Below are positions 54,651 through 63,557 of a stretch of 64,000 bases of DNA, piece by piece. The notes under the pieces are model-generated. The model searched no databases. It was not told where the DNA came from and worked only from the letters and a program-made list of their open reading frames with translations. Location of the stretch: the NCBI GenBank assembly GCA_009379845.1, contig WHSZ01000001.1, positions 1-64,000 on the forward strand, given 5' to 3'. Both the position numbers and the translations under genes were made by a program. The DNA is from Pseudonocardiaceae bacterium (GTDB lineage Bacteria > Actinomycetota > Actinomycetes > Mycobacteriales > Pseudonocardiaceae). How positions within the stretch are numbered: position 1 is the stretch's first letter; each line of letters begins with the position of its first letter.

Positions 54651-55082
54651 ATGCGCAACATCGCTCACTCCCCTGCGGCTGGCGGATCAGCTGAGGACAC
54701 CGGCCAGATGCGAGCGTTATTCGGCGGGGACGATGACGTCTCCATGCCAGAGCCACCGCAGAGCACCGACGGGCGGCCCGATTTCGAGCAAATTCAGCAG
54801 AGCAAAGAGTTCGGCGTGCTCCGTCGCCGGCTGCGCCGCTTCATTTTTCCGATGACCTTGCTCTTTTTCGGCTGGTACATGACTTATGTTCTGCTCGCTG
54901 CCTACGCCCATGACTTCATGAACACAAAAGTCGTCGGAGAAGTGAACGTCGCGATTATTTTCGGGCTCCTTCAGTTCATTTCCACGGTCGCTATTACCGC
55001 GATCTATCTACGGTTCGCCAAGAACCGCCTTGATCCACAGGTTGACTTGATTCGTAGCCAGGCTGGAGTCGGCAAACAATGA
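54651..55082 (+). CDS. DUF485 membrane protein, partner of the downstream symporter
   Basis: The 143-residue protein has a polar N-terminal tail of about 55 residues followed by the DUF485 core. That core reads FEQIQQSKEFGVLRRRLRRF, FPMTLLFFGWYMTYVLLAAYA and IIFGLLQFISTVAITAIYLRFA, giving two membrane segments. DUF485 proteins are nearly always encoded before ActP/MctC-type monocarboxylate symporters, as here. The ATG at 54651 has GGAGGG upstream. The stop overlaps the next start (ATGA). Confidence 0.93.
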   Translation: MRNIAHSPAAGGSAEDTGQMRALFGGDDDVSMPEPPQSTDGRPDFEQIQQSKEFGVLRRRLRRFIFPMTLLFFGWYMTYVLLAAYAHDFMNTKVVGEVNVAIIFGLLQFISTVAITAIYLRFAKNRLDPQVDLIRSQAGVGKQ

Positions 55083-56677
55083 CGATGCATGTTGCCGCCG
55101 CGTCCCCGACCGCGGCGAGTGACCCGGTATTGAACATGACCGTGTTCGGGATCTTCGTCGCGGTGACGTTGTTCGTTGTCTATCGGGTTAGCACCCGAAA
55201 CAGCGGTACGTCCGACTACTACGCGGCCGGCGGCCGGTTCACCGGGGCACAGAACGGCGTCGCGCTCTCCGGTGACTTCCTGTCCGCGGCATCCTTTCTC
55301 GGCATCGCGGGTGCGATCGCGATTTATGGCTACGACGGCTTCCTCTACTCGATCGGCTTCCTGGTGGCGTGGCTGGTCGACCTGCTGCTGATCGCCGAGC
55401 TGCTGCGCAATACCGGCCGGTTCACGATGGGCGACGTGCTGAGCTTCCGGATGCGGCAGCGCCCGGTACGCGCCGCGGCCGCCACGTCCACATTGATCAT
55501 TTCGTTCTTCTACATGCTCGCGCAGATGGCCGGCGCGGGTGGCCTTGTGGCTCTGCTGCTCAACATTCACGACCAGGTTGGCCAGGCGATCGTGATCGCG
55601 GTCGTCGGTCTGGTGATGGTGCTGTACGTGCTGGTCGGCGGGATGAAGGGCACCACGTGGGTGCAAATGATCAAGGCAGGGGTGCTGATCATGTGCGTGG
55701 TGCTGATCACGGTCTTCATGCTCGGCAAGTTCGGGTTCAACTTTTCCGAGTTGCTTTCCCAGGCGTCGGACCGGAGCCCACTCGGTGAGGGCCTGACCGA
55801 ACCGGGCGGTCAGTACGGCGAATCGGATACCACGAAACTCGACTTCGTTTCGCTGTCCGTGGCGCTGATTCTCGGTGCCGCCGCGCTGCCGCACATCCTG
55901 ATGCGTTTCTACACGGTGCCGAACGCGCGGGAAGCCCGCCGTTCCGTGGTGTGGGCGACCGCCTGCATGTTCGTCTTCTACCTCTCCACGTTGGTCATCG
56001 GCTTTGGCGCCGCGGCGCTCGTCGGTCCGGAAACCATCCAGCAGGCTCCGGGTGGGGAGAATTCCGCCGCGCCACTGCTGGCGTTGGAAATCGGCGGCAC
56101 CGTCTTGCTCGGGGTCGTTTCCGCGGTGGCGTTCGCGACGATCCTCGCGGTGGTCGCCGGCCTGACCTTGACCGCGTCGGCGTCGTTCGCGCACGACGTC
56201 TACGCGAACATCTTCAAACGGGGGCACGCCGATCCGCTGTCCGAAGTCCGGGTCGCCAGGCTCACCGCGATCGTGGTCGGCATGGTGTCCATTGTCGGCG
56301 GAATTCTGGCCAGCGGGCAGAACGTGGCGTTCCTGGTGGCGCTGGCGTTCGCGGTGGCCGCCTCGGCGAACCTCTCGACGCTGCTGTACTCGCTGTTCTG
56401 GAAGCGGTTCAACACGACCGGCACCCTCTGGGGGATCTACAGCGGCCTGATCACGAGCCTCACGCTGGTGATCTTCTCGCCGGTGGTGTCCGGGAACGCG
56501 GATGCGATCTTCCCGGACGCGGACTTCGCCTGGTTCCCGCTGAAAAACCCCGGCCTGGTGTCCATCCCGACCTCGTTCCTTTTCGCGTTCCTCGGAACGG
56601 TGTTCAGCAAGGACAAGGCCAGCAAGCGGCGGCACGCCGAGATGGAAGTCCGCTCGCTCACCGGGATCGGCACCTGA
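55079..56677 (+). CDS. Cation/acetate (monocarboxylate) symporter, ActP/MctC-like
   Basis: The 532-residue member of the sodium:solute symporter family has about thirteen hydrophobic segments. Landmarks are SDYYAAGGRFTGAQNGVALSGDFLSAASFLG, VLSFRMRQRPVRAAAA and the central HILMRFYTVPNAREARRS. It imports acetate, pyruvate or propionate with Na+ or H+. Translation is coupled to DUF485 by a 4-base overlap. The exact substrate is not determined by the sequence. Confidence 0.93.
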   Translation: MTMHVAAASPTAASDPVLNMTVFGIFVAVTLFVVYRVSTRNSGTSDYYAAGGRFTGAQNGVALSGDFLSAASFLGIAGAIAIYGYDGFLYSIGFLVAWLVDLLLIAELLRNTGRFTMGDVLSFRMRQRPVRAAAATSTLIISFFYMLAQMAGAGGLVALLLNIHDQVGQAIVIAVVGLVMVLYVLVGGMKGTTWVQMIKAGVLIMCVVLITVFMLGKFGFNFSELLSQASDRSPLGEGLTEPGGQYGESDTTKLDFVSLSVALILGAAALPHILMRFYTVPNAREARRSVVWATACMFVFYLSTLVIGFGAAALVGPETIQQAPGGENSAAPLLALEIGGTVLLGVVSAVAFATILAVVAGLTLTASASFAHDVYANIFKRGHADPLSEVRVARLTAIVVGMVSIVGGILASGQNVAFLVALAFAVAASANLSTLLYSLFWKRFNTTGTLWGIYSGLITSLTLVIFSPVVSGNADAIFPDADFAWFPLKNPGLVSIPTSFLFAFLGTVFSKDKASKRRHAEMEVRSLTGIGT

Positions 56678-56835
56678 CCCCAGGGTGTACTGGGATCTGG
56701 CGGGGTGTATCGGGGCGTGAAGAGTGATCATGATCGCCCGGCTACGGGGTTGCCGGCGGGTATCCCGAGCACGCACCCTCTCCCGCGGCTGTTCGAGGAG
56801 GATGGGCACGGATACGACGAGGGGAGAACGAGTAC

Positions 56836-58002
56836 GTGGCAAAGCAGGATGCCACCCTCGCGCGGATCCGGCGGTTCCTGGACACAAATCGCCCGCCCAC
56901 CCCGTGCCTCGTGGTCGACCTGGACACGGTGCTGGCGCGCTACCACGAGGTGCGCGGGCGCCTGCCGGGCGGCACCGTTTACTACGCGGTCAAGGCAAAC
57001 CCGGCGCCAGAGGTGATCCGGGTACTCGCCGAGACCGGCGCCCAGTTCGACGTCGCCAGCACCGGCGAAATCGACCTGTGCCTGGCGCAGGGTGCGAAGC
57101 CGGAGGCGCTGTCCTACGGCAACACGGTCAAGAAGGCGTCGGACATCGCGTACGCGTACGACCGCGGCGTGCGGCGGTTCAGTTTCGATGCCGAGAGTGA
57201 TCTCGACAATCTCGCTCGATATGCGCCGAGAGCTAGCGTGTACTGCCGGCTGCTCGTCGAAGCGCCCGCCTCGACCACGCCGTTCGGCCGCAAGTTCGGC
57301 TGTACCCCGCGGATAGCGGTCGAGCTGCTCCGTCGCGGCGCGGAGGCCGGCCTTGACGCCGCGGGGCTGTGTTTCCACGTCGGATCGCAGCAACTGAACC
57401 AGGAAGCCTGGCGAGCCGGCATCGCCCAGAGCAGCGAAGTATTCACCGAGCTCGCACGGCACGGCGTGCGGCTGCGCTCGCTGAACCTCGGTGGCGGTTT
57501 CCCGACCAGCTACACAACCGAGGCACCGGGCGTCACCTCGATCGCCGGCACCATCACCGACGCCGTCGCCGAGCACTTCCCGGCCGCGCCACCGGAACTG
57601 CTGCTCGAGCCGGGGCGGGCGCTAGTGGCGGAAGCCGGGATGATTCGAAGCGAGGTCGTCGTGGTATCCAAGAAGTCCACAACGGACACCACACGGTGGG
57701 TATACCTGGATATCGGGCGCTACAACGGACTCGCGGAAACCGAGGGCGAGGCGATCACGTACCGCCTGAGCAGCGACCGGGACGGCGATCCGGACGGTCC
57801 CGTGATCATCGCGGGGCCGAGCTGTGACGGTGACGACGTGCTGTACCAGAACTCGGGCTACCGGTTGCCCCTTACCTTGCGTGTCGGCGACTACCTCGAC
57901 ATCCTGGCAACTGGTGCATACACCGCAAGCTACTCATCGGTGTGCTTCAACGGTTTCCCACCACTCCCAACATATTGCATCGGAGAAATGGCAGGAGGTT
58001 GA
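56836..58002 (+). CDS. Type III PLP-dependent ornithine/lysine decarboxylase
   Basis: The 388-residue fold type III (alanine-racemase-like barrel) decarboxylase has the PLP lysine in YYAVKANPAPEVI (Lys53). The pyrophosphate-binding glycine loop reads LGGGFPTSY, and LEPGRALVAEAG is a further cofactor loop. The active-site Cys/Asp of the second subunit are in GPSCDGDDVLY. The enzyme makes putrescine (or cadaverine) for the polyamine pathway encoded next door. The GTG start at 56836 follows GGGGAGAA. The next gene starts 3 bases after its stop. Confidence 0.92.
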   Translation: MAKQDATLARIRRFLDTNRPPTPCLVVDLDTVLARYHEVRGRLPGGTVYYAVKANPAPEVIRVLAETGAQFDVASTGEIDLCLAQGAKPEALSYGNTVKKASDIAYAYDRGVRRFSFDAESDLDNLARYAPRASVYCRLLVEAPASTTPFGRKFGCTPRIAVELLRRGAEAGLDAAGLCFHVGSQQLNQEAWRAGIAQSSEVFTELARHGVRLRSLNLGGGFPTSYTTEAPGVTSIAGTITDAVAEHFPAAPPELLLEPGRALVAEAGMIRSEVVVVSKKSTTDTTRWVYLDIGRYNGLAETEGEAITYRLSSDRDGDPDGPVIIAGPSCDGDDVLYQNSGYRLPLTLRVGDYLDILATGAYTASYSSVCFNGFPPLPTYCIGEMAGG

Positions 58003-58005
58003 TAG

Positions 58006-58422
58006 ATGTCGAGTAGTCCCATGCCGCGGCCCACAATCGGCTCCTTCGTCGGCTGGCACGTGCTGGCCGAAGCACACGGTGTCGACCCGGCGTTGCTCGA
58101 CGACCCCGATTTTCTCAGTAATACCCTGGAAGTCTCGCTGAAAGAAGCCGGGGCCACGGTATGTGAGATGAATTCCCTGAGATTCGAACCGCAGGGGGTG
58201 ACCGTCCTCGCGATGCTGGCCGAGTCGCACGCTTCCATGCACACCTATCCGGAACTCGGTGCGCTGTTCGTGGACGTGTTCACCTGCGGCGAAAGCGCGA
58301 ATCCCGAACACGCGGTCCGCCAGCTCACCTCGATGCTCGGCGCCACCGGCACGCGTACCTCGACGGTACGGCGCGGGCACCGTGCTCCGGTGCTCACCAG
58401 CACCCGGGAGGTGCTCCAGTGA
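58006..58422 (+). CDS. speD: S-adenosylmethionine decarboxylase proenzyme
   Basis: The 138-residue bacterial class 1 proenzyme has the self-cleavage site Glu-Ser in LAESHASMHTYPE (Glu73-Ser74), which creates the pyruvoyl group. The conserved proton donor is His75-His79 in the same segment, and Cys94 lies in FVDVFTCGESANP. It supplies decarboxylated SAM as the aminopropyl donor. The ATG follows the decarboxylase stop by 3 bases, and its end overlaps speE by 4 bases. Confidence 0.95.
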   Translation: MSSSPMPRPTIGSFVGWHVLAEAHGVDPALLDDPDFLSNTLEVSLKEAGATVCEMNSLRFEPQGVTVLAMLAESHASMHTYPELGALFVDVFTCGESANPEHAVRQLTSMLGATGTRTSTVRRGHRAPVLTSTREVLQ

Positions 58423-59288
58423 CCACTGTGGACACACCCACCACGATCGCGGAGCCACTGGGGCGCGGGCTGAGCCGCGTCTGGCAGCTCGACGAGGTCC
58501 TTTTCGAGGCCACCACCGACTACCAGCACGTCGTGATCGCCAAGACCTCGCAGGGCATCTCGTTGTTCTGCGACTCGGACCGGCAGAGCACCGAGTTCAG
58601 CCAGCTCGTCTATCACGAGGCACTCGCGGTGCCGGCGCTGCTGCTCGCCGATCGGCTCAGACGCGTACTGATCATCGGCTCCAGCGAAGGCGTGCTCAGC
58701 CAGCTCGTGCTGGCCGCCGGCGCGGAGGAAGTCGATCATGTGGACATCGACGCCGACACCGTCCGAGCCTGCGCCCGGTATCTACCCTACGGCTACACGA
58801 GGGAAGACCTTGCCGTTGCCGAACGCCGCGCGGGCGCGCTGCGCATGCACTACGCGGACGGCTGGGACTTCCTCGCCACCACCAGCGAAGCCGGTGGCTA
58901 CGACGTCGTGATCGTCGACCTTCCGGATGAGCACGACGAAGGCCGGCGGCAGCAGAACAGGCTGTACGAGACCGACTACCTGATGCGCTGCCGGTCGGTG
59001 CTGAATCCCGGCGGCGTGGTGGCCTACCAGTCGGGCTGCGCGACACTGTGGCGCAACTCGACGCTATCCCGCGCGTGGCAACGCTTCCAGCAAACCTTCG
59101 CCACAACCGTCTACTTTGGATCCGACGAGCACGAATGGTCGTTCCTGTTCGGCCGTCCGGATCATCTCGAGCGACCCGTCGCGGCCATGCTGGCCGCGTT
59201 CCCTGATCTCCGATATCGCCCGGCGTCCATCGACGAACCGGCGCTTCGCTCGCGCACCGTCCCGCCCTACCGGTTGAGACACGGATAA
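58419..59288 (+). CDS. speE: Spermidine (aminopropyl) synthase with altered SAM loop
   Basis: The 289-residue protein has the spermidine synthase core, with DRQSTEFSQLVYHEAL, VDHVDIDADTVRACARYLP and FYDVVIVD-like segment GGYDVVIVDLPDEHDE that carries the catalytic Asp pair. The glycine-rich nucleotide loop, usually GGGDGG, reads IIGSSEGVLSQ here, so only part of the consensus is kept. Adjacency to speD and the decarboxylase supports an aminopropyltransferase role. The acceptor (putrescine, cadaverine or a longer polyamine) cannot be told. Confidence 0.85.
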   Translation: MTTVDTPTTIAEPLGRGLSRVWQLDEVLFEATTDYQHVVIAKTSQGISLFCDSDRQSTEFSQLVYHEALAVPALLLADRLRRVLIIGSSEGVLSQLVLAAGAEEVDHVDIDADTVRACARYLPYGYTREDLAVAERRAGALRMHYADGWDFLATTSEAGGYDVVIVDLPDEHDEGRRQQNRLYETDYLMRCRSVLNPGGVVAYQSGCATLWRNSTLSRAWQRFQQTFATTVYFGSDEHEWSFLFGRPDHLERPVAAMLAAFPDLRYRPASIDEPALRSRTVPPYRLRHG

Positions 59289-59295
59289 CCGCGAC

Positions 59296-59631
59296 CTACA
59301 GCGGGATCCCTGCCGCCACCTTGCGGGTCACCTTGCGTTCGGCGATGAACGAGACGAAGGGAACCATGCCGGCTAGCAACACCAGGATCGTCGCCTTGAT
59401 CGACCAGCGCGCCTTGATCCCCAGATCGACCGCGAAGATCAGGTAGAGCACATACAGGAATCCGTGTCCCGGACCGATGTAGCTCATCGGCGTATCGTTG
59501 TCGCCGGCATACTTCACGATCATCGCGGCAACGAGGGCGAGCAGCCCGACACCGACCACGTAGGCGAGGACGCGGTACCTGATCAGGGCGCCGCTGATCG
59601 GCGCCTGCGTGCTTTGCTCGCTCGAGGACAC
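59296..59631 (-). CDS. DUF3817 membrane protein
   Basis: This small membrane protein of about 111 residues has the DUF3817 pattern: YRVLAYVVGVGLLALVAAMI, then YIGPGHGFLYVLYLIFAVDLGIKARW and VLLAGMVPFVSFIAERKV. Three membrane segments are predicted. The GTG at 59631 has GGAAGG upstream. An earlier in-frame start would run through the neighbouring gene. It is convergent with speE. Its function is unknown. Confidence 0.88.
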   Translation of the reverse strand: MSSSEQSTQAPISGALIRYRVLAYVVGVGLLALVAAMIVKYAGDNDTPMSYIGPGHGFLYVLYLIFAVDLGIKARWSIKATILVLLAGMVPFVSFIAERKVTRKVAAGIPL

Positions 59632-59656
59632 TGCTGGTTGGCCTTCCGGTCGTGGT

Positions 59657-60070
59657 TCAACGTCGTTGTGGCGGCCGGGCCGCGTTGAGTTCGGCGAGAT
59701 ACCGGTTGTACTCGGCCAGCTGCCGGTCTTCGAGATCTTCGTCGTCCGGGCCCGCGGCGACGTGCTGGTACGTCCTGGCCAGGCGAGGCCGCGGCACGGT
59801 GCGCTCCGGCGCCGCGGTCTCGGCGGCACCGGGGTGTTCGCCCTGTTCCTGCTGCTCGTGCTGCTTGCGGAGGTTGCGCAGCCGCCAGAACATGAACGCC
59901 GGGAACAAGCCGAACAGCGGCCACTGCAGGACGTAGCCGAGGTTCAGGAAGCTGCCGGTTGACGAGAAGCGCTGCCACTGCCACCAGGCGAGCAGGCAGC
60001 ATGCCACCAGGCACAGCACGCAGACGCCGACGATCAGCAGCCGGCGTGGGCCGAATTCACTGGCACGCAC
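59657..60070 (-). CDS. Hypothetical membrane protein
   Basis: The 137-residue protein has an N-terminal membrane hairpin (LLIVGVCVLCLVACCLLAWW and VLQWPLFGLFPAFMFW) and a charged cytoplasmic tail rich in Gln/Glu/Arg with EDLEDRQLAEYNRYLAEL near the end. It is not assigned to a named family. Pairs of this type with DUF3817 are common next to each other in Pseudonocardiaceae genomes as far as I can recall, but I have not checked this. Confidence 0.7.
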   Translation of the reverse strand: MRASEFGPRRLLIVGVCVLCLVACCLLAWWQWQRFSSTGSFLNLGYVLQWPLFGLFPAFMFWRLRNLRKQHEQQEQGEHPGAAETAAPERTVPRPRLARTYQHVAAGPDDEDLEDRQLAEYNRYLAELNAARPPQRR

Positions 60071-60117
60071 GTCACCGACGCTAGCACTCGGCTTCTCGCC
60101 GCCGGCCCGCCAGGCGG

Positions 60118-61071
60118 CTACTCGTTCCGCCCGTCGCCGTGCACCGCTTTGGCGTAGCCGTCAGCCAAACCGAACACCTTCTGCCCGTACGGCACCGAGT
60201 TGTTGTAGGACATGATGCCGGCCCACCAGCCCTCGGCACTGGACATGTCCCGCCCGCCCGCGCACAGGTACCGGGCTGCCGCGGCCGCGGCGTCGTCGAT
60301 CTGCTGCGGATCACCCTGGCCGTCGCCGTTCCCATCCGTGGACCACTTCGCCCACGTGGTCGGGATGAACTGCATCGGGCCAACCGCCCGGTCGTGCCGT
60401 GGATCGCCGTCCAGCACACCGCCATCACTGTCGGTAATGGTGCGCACGCCGGATGATCCGTTCAGAGGCACCCCGATGATCGGCTTCGACGGCCGCCCGT
60501 CCGCGCCCAGCTGGGCACCTCCGTACCGTCCGTGGTCGGATTCGATCCGGCCGATCCCGGCCAGCGTGGCCCAAGAGATCCGGCAGTCCGGCTGATCGGC
60601 ACGGGCGGCGAGTTCGGCATTGGCGTAGGCCCACAACGCTCTGGCCGGCACGCCGGTGATCCGCGAAGCGCCCTGGGCCCACGCGGCCAGCGGATCACCC
60701 CCCGGCTTGGCCGCTTGCGGTTGCGGCTGCGTCTGGGGGCCGACGTCGGCGTGCACAGGGGCCGCCGAACCCGGTTCCACCTGAGCCGCCTCCACCTGCA
60801 GGGCCGGGATGTCCGTGGTGGTGGGACCGGCATCGGGGGCGGTCGCCACGGTGGCGAACCACACTCCGGCACCGGCCACCGCGAGCACCACACCGACGAC
60901 GGCCAGCCGGCCGAGCACGCCATGTCGGCGCTGTGCGCTGGCCCGCTGCTCCGCCGTCGGCGTGGTCTGCTCAAACTCGCCCAATATCTCCCGCCCTGGA
61001 TTTCCGGCCTTGGTGCCACGGCCCTCGGTGCCACGGCCCTCGGTGCCGCGCGGTCCGGCCGGATCGCGCAT
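60118..61071 (-). CDS. Lytic murein transglycosylase-like protein (SLT type 2)
   Basis: The 317-residue protein has an N-terminal cytoplasmic segment with a GTEGR repeat, one membrane anchor (LGRLAVVGVVLAVAGAGVWFA), a Pro/Gln linker and a soluble lytic transglycosylase domain. The catalytic Glu lies in GIGRIESDHGRYGG, followed by DRAVGPMQFIPTTWAKW and the Asp/Gly-rich NGDGQGDPQQIDDAA and MSYNNSVPYG. It is predicted to cleave peptidoglycan outside the cell. Three 15-bp repeats at 61006-61050 encode the N-terminal repeat. Confidence 0.9.
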   Translation of the reverse strand: MRDPAGPRGTEGRGTEGRGTKAGNPGREILGEFEQTTPTAEQRASAQRRHGVLGRLAVVGVVLAVAGAGVWFATVATAPDAGPTTTDIPALQVEAAQVEPGSAAPVHADVGPQTQPQPQAAKPGGDPLAAWAQGASRITGVPARALWAYANAELAARADQPDCRISWATLAGIGRIESDHGRYGGAQLGADGRPSKPIIGVPLNGSSGVRTITDSDGGVLDGDPRHDRAVGPMQFIPTTWAKWSTDGNGDGQGDPQQIDDAAAAAARYLCAGGRDMSSAEGWWAGIMSYNNSVPYGQKVFGLADGYAKAVHGDGRNE

Positions 61072-61202
61072 GTCCCGAACGGGTGGATCGCCGCGTACAG
61101 GGTGGGCCTGTCTCGTTACTACATGGGCCTATCGCATTATCGCCAGATTAACGAGTTCGCCCGGCGCGAGTTACGTCGAGGCCAGGCGATCGGGCCGGAA
61201 GA

Positions 61203-61700
61203 TCAGGCCGCGCCCTCTCGGCGCTGCCTGGCTAGCCGGGCAACACACCACGCGGGCGCGCTTCCCCGGCGCAGATGCTCGAGCACGGTCAGCGGGCCGA
61301 GCCGTCGGCCGAGATCGGCCGCGGCGAGTCCGGCCGCACGGTAATCCAGCGCTCGCTGGTCGAGCGGGCTGATCCCGGCGTCCCACCATTCTTCGGCTTC
61401 GGCGACGTCGCCAACCAGCTGCCACCAGCTGGCGGCGGCCACGAGCAGGTCCTCGGGCACATCGGGCAGCCGGCGCCGCATCGCGGCCACGTACCCGGGA
61501 TCGGCCGGCTCCACGGTGGCCCAGCGGGAGGATTCTCCGCTGCCGGCACGGCCACGCTGGCCGGGAATGCCCGGCGGTGCGACGGGTGCCTCCGAGAGCC
61601 AGTCCGATGTGATGCGGTTGATCTCGTCGTCCTCGGCGTTCTGGGCGCGCTCCGCCGACCACTGACGGATCAACGCGTCAACCCCGGGGTCTTCGATCAT
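61203..61700 (-). CDS. Hypothetical protein
   Basis: The 165-residue soluble protein begins MIEDPGVDALIRQWSAER. It is acidic and Trp-rich, with VPEDLLVAAASWWQLVGD and AEEWWDAGISPLDQRALDYRAAGL. No family is recognised. The ATG at 61700 follows GAGGAGG at good spacing, whereas an ATG six codons earlier overlaps that site. It follows the transglycosylase region on the same strand but with a 130-base gap. Confidence 0.7.
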   Translation of the reverse strand: MIEDPGVDALIRQWSAERAQNAEDDEINRITSDWLSEAPVAPPGIPGQRGRAGSGESSRWATVEPADPGYVAAMRRRLPDVPEDLLVAAASWWQLVGDVAEAEEWWDAGISPLDQRALDYRAAGLAAADLGRRLGPLTVLEHLRRGSAPAWCVARLARQRREGAA

Positions 61701-61753
61701 CCCGTGTGCCTCCTCCATGGCCGATGATCACGCAATGTGAGCACAGTAGGTCG

Positions 61754-61779
61754 GAGGGTCCAGGCTTCGCCAGACCCTC
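61754..61779. terminator. Hairpin between the hypothetical gene and the small membrane protein gene
   Basis: GAGGGTC and GACCCTC form a perfect 7-bp stem with an inner GGC-TTC-GCC minihairpin. It lies 210 bases downstream of the small membrane protein gene on the minus strand and may end its transcript. Confidence 0.4.
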
Positions 61780-61988
61780 GAGGCAATCAATTGGACGGAC
61801 TTCCATGACCTGCGGTTGTCCATCACATACCACCCAGATGGTCGAGTCTCGCCACCCGACTGGGGGTTCAATAACACTCGGTAATTGCCTCACAGATGCG
61901 CGATGCCAGCCCACTGCCGCCCTGCCGGCGGCGCGGAGCGACAAGAGTCGTGATCCGGATCGCTCGATGCTCTGGCCGAAGCCCTGAG

Positions 61989-62150
61989 CTAGGCAAACAG
62001 GCTCCGCACGAAGGTGACGATCGCTTCCGCGCCGTCCCGGAGCCAGCCCAGGATGGTCTGCACACCGTCGGCCGAGGCCTGCGGGTTGGTGATGACATAG
62101 AACAGCACCAGCGCCACCACCGTGACGACGATGACCTTTTTCGCTTTCAC
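61989..62150 (-). CDS. Small single-pass membrane protein
   Basis: The 53-residue protein starts VKAKKVIVVTVVALVLFYV with a basic N-terminus and one hydrophobic segment, followed by a short amphipathic helix ending TFVRSLFA. The GTG at 62150 has GGAG upstream and gives a compact protein. Longer starts are possible but unlikely. Proteins of this length and pattern are frequent and uncharacterised in actinomycetes. Confidence 0.6.
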   Translation of the reverse strand: MKAKKVIVVTVVALVLFYVITNPQASADGVQTILGWLRDGAEAIVTFVRSLFA

Positions 62151-62387
62151 CGGTCCATACTCCATCCCCGTTTGGGCCGTCCGACCGTGTACACGGCCTG
62201 GCCAGCCGCCCGGCACTCGCTAGCCATCGTCCCTCACAGCGCACGATTCAGGTACAGAATCACGCCTATGGCCGCTCGCGGTGACTCGATGTGTGCACCA
62301 AGCCACCCCTCACTGTAAAGCCACCCATCGCCGAACGGGTGCCGGACACGCCTCGACCAGCGGACCGGCGCCGGCGGGCGCCCGCGG

Positions 62388-63548
62388 CTAACCGCTGATC
62401 GTGCCGGCCGCGCGCAGCTTTTCCAGGTCCTCTTCGGACAGCCCGAGCTCGGCGAGCACCTCGGTGGTGTCCGAACGCGCATCGTGCGGTGCCTCGGGTC
62501 GCTCCGTCGGGGTGCGGTCGAACTTGGGGGCAGGGGCGGGCTGCGGCATGCCGGCCACCTCGACGAAGGTCCGCCGCGCCACGTTGTGCGGATGTTCCGG
62601 GGCCTCCTCCGGGGAGAGCACCGGGGTCAGGCAGGCATCGGTGTCCCCGGCGAGCCCGGCCCACTCATCCCGAGTGCGGGTGGCGATGACCTCGCCGATC
62701 GTGGCGCGCAACCGCGGCCACTGGGTCCGGTCGTACCGGTTCGGCAACTCTTCCGGATCCAGCTCGAGCACCCGGATCAGCTCCGCCCAGAACCGTTCCT
62801 CGATGGCGCCGACCGCCACGTACTTGCCGTCCGAGGCCTGATACGTGTCGTAGAACGGGGCCCCGCCGTCCAGCATGTTCTCGCCGCGCGGGTTCGACCA
62901 CAAACCGAGGCTTCGCATGCCGAACATCTGGGTGGCGAGCAGCGCGGCACCGTCCACCATGGACGCGTCGACGACCTGGCCGCGCCCCGATGCCGTTCGC
63001 TCGTGCAGCGCCGCGAGGATGCCCATCGCCAGCATCAGGCCACCCCCGGCGAAGTCACCGAGCAGGTTCAGCGGCGGCACCGGGGGCTCGCCGGACCGCC
63101 CGATCGGCTCGAGCGCCCCGGCCAGCCCGATGTAGTTGATGTCGTGCCCCGCCCGCGGCGCGAGCGGGCCGTCCTGCCCCCAGCCCGTGATCCGGCCGTA
63201 CACCACCCTGCGATTGCGGGCGTGCACCTGCTCGGGGCCAAGCCCCATCCGTTCCGCTACGCCCGGGCGGAAGCCCTCCACCAGCACATCGGCCGATTCG
63301 CAGAGCTTGAGCACCAGCTCGGTGCCCTCCGCTGACTTGGTGTCCACGCCGATCCAACGGCGGCTGCGGGTAAGCGGGTCACCCGGTACGGCCAGCACGT
63401 CGGCAGCGGGTTTGGCCCGATCGACCCGCACCACGTCGGCACCGAGGTCGGCCAGCATCGTGCAGGCGAACGGGGCCGGCGCCAGCCCGACCAGCTCGAT
63501 CACCCGAAGTCCGTTCAGCGGGCCAGCGCCCATACTCGTCCCTCCCAT
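62388..63548 (-). CDS. CaiB/BaiF CoA-transferase family protein, alpha-methylacyl-CoA racemase-like
   Basis: The 386-residue class III CoA-transferase-fold protein reads GLRVIELVGLAPAPFACTMLADLGADVVRVDR at the N-terminus. The segment WGQDGPLAPRAGHDINYIGLAGAL contains the catalytic His equivalent, and LNLLGDFAGGG contains the catalytic Asp of racemases. Together these point to epimerisation of 2-methyl-branched acyl-CoAs rather than CoA transfer. It lies 9 bases after an acyl-CoA dehydrogenase gene on the same strand, as expected for branched-chain acid degradation. Confidence 0.92.
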   Translation of the reverse strand: MGGTSMGAGPLNGLRVIELVGLAPAPFACTMLADLGADVVRVDRAKPAADVLAVPGDPLTRSRRWIGVDTKSAEGTELVLKLCESADVLVEGFRPGVAERMGLGPEQVHARNRRVVYGRITGWGQDGPLAPRAGHDINYIGLAGALEPIGRSGEPPVPPLNLLGDFAGGGLMLAMGILAALHERTASGRGQVVDASMVDGAALLATQMFGMRSLGLWSNPRGENMLDGGAPFYDTYQASDGKYVAVGAIEERFWAELIRVLELDPEELPNRYDRTQWPRLRATIGEVIATRTRDEWAGLAGDTDACLTPVLSPEEAPEHPHNVARRTFVEVAGMPQPAPAPKFDRTPTERPEAPHDARSDTTEVLAELGLSEEDLEKLRAAGTISG

Positions 63549-63557
63549 GCCGCCGCC

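Noticed and set aside
55004-56887. 627-residue minus-strand frame across the acetate symporter
   Set aside because: Antisense of a clear SSF-family symporter. No motif supports it.
61840-61900. GGGGGTTCAATA that resembles a tRNA T-loop
   Set aside because: No paired T-stem, acceptor stem or anticodon arm can be built around it.
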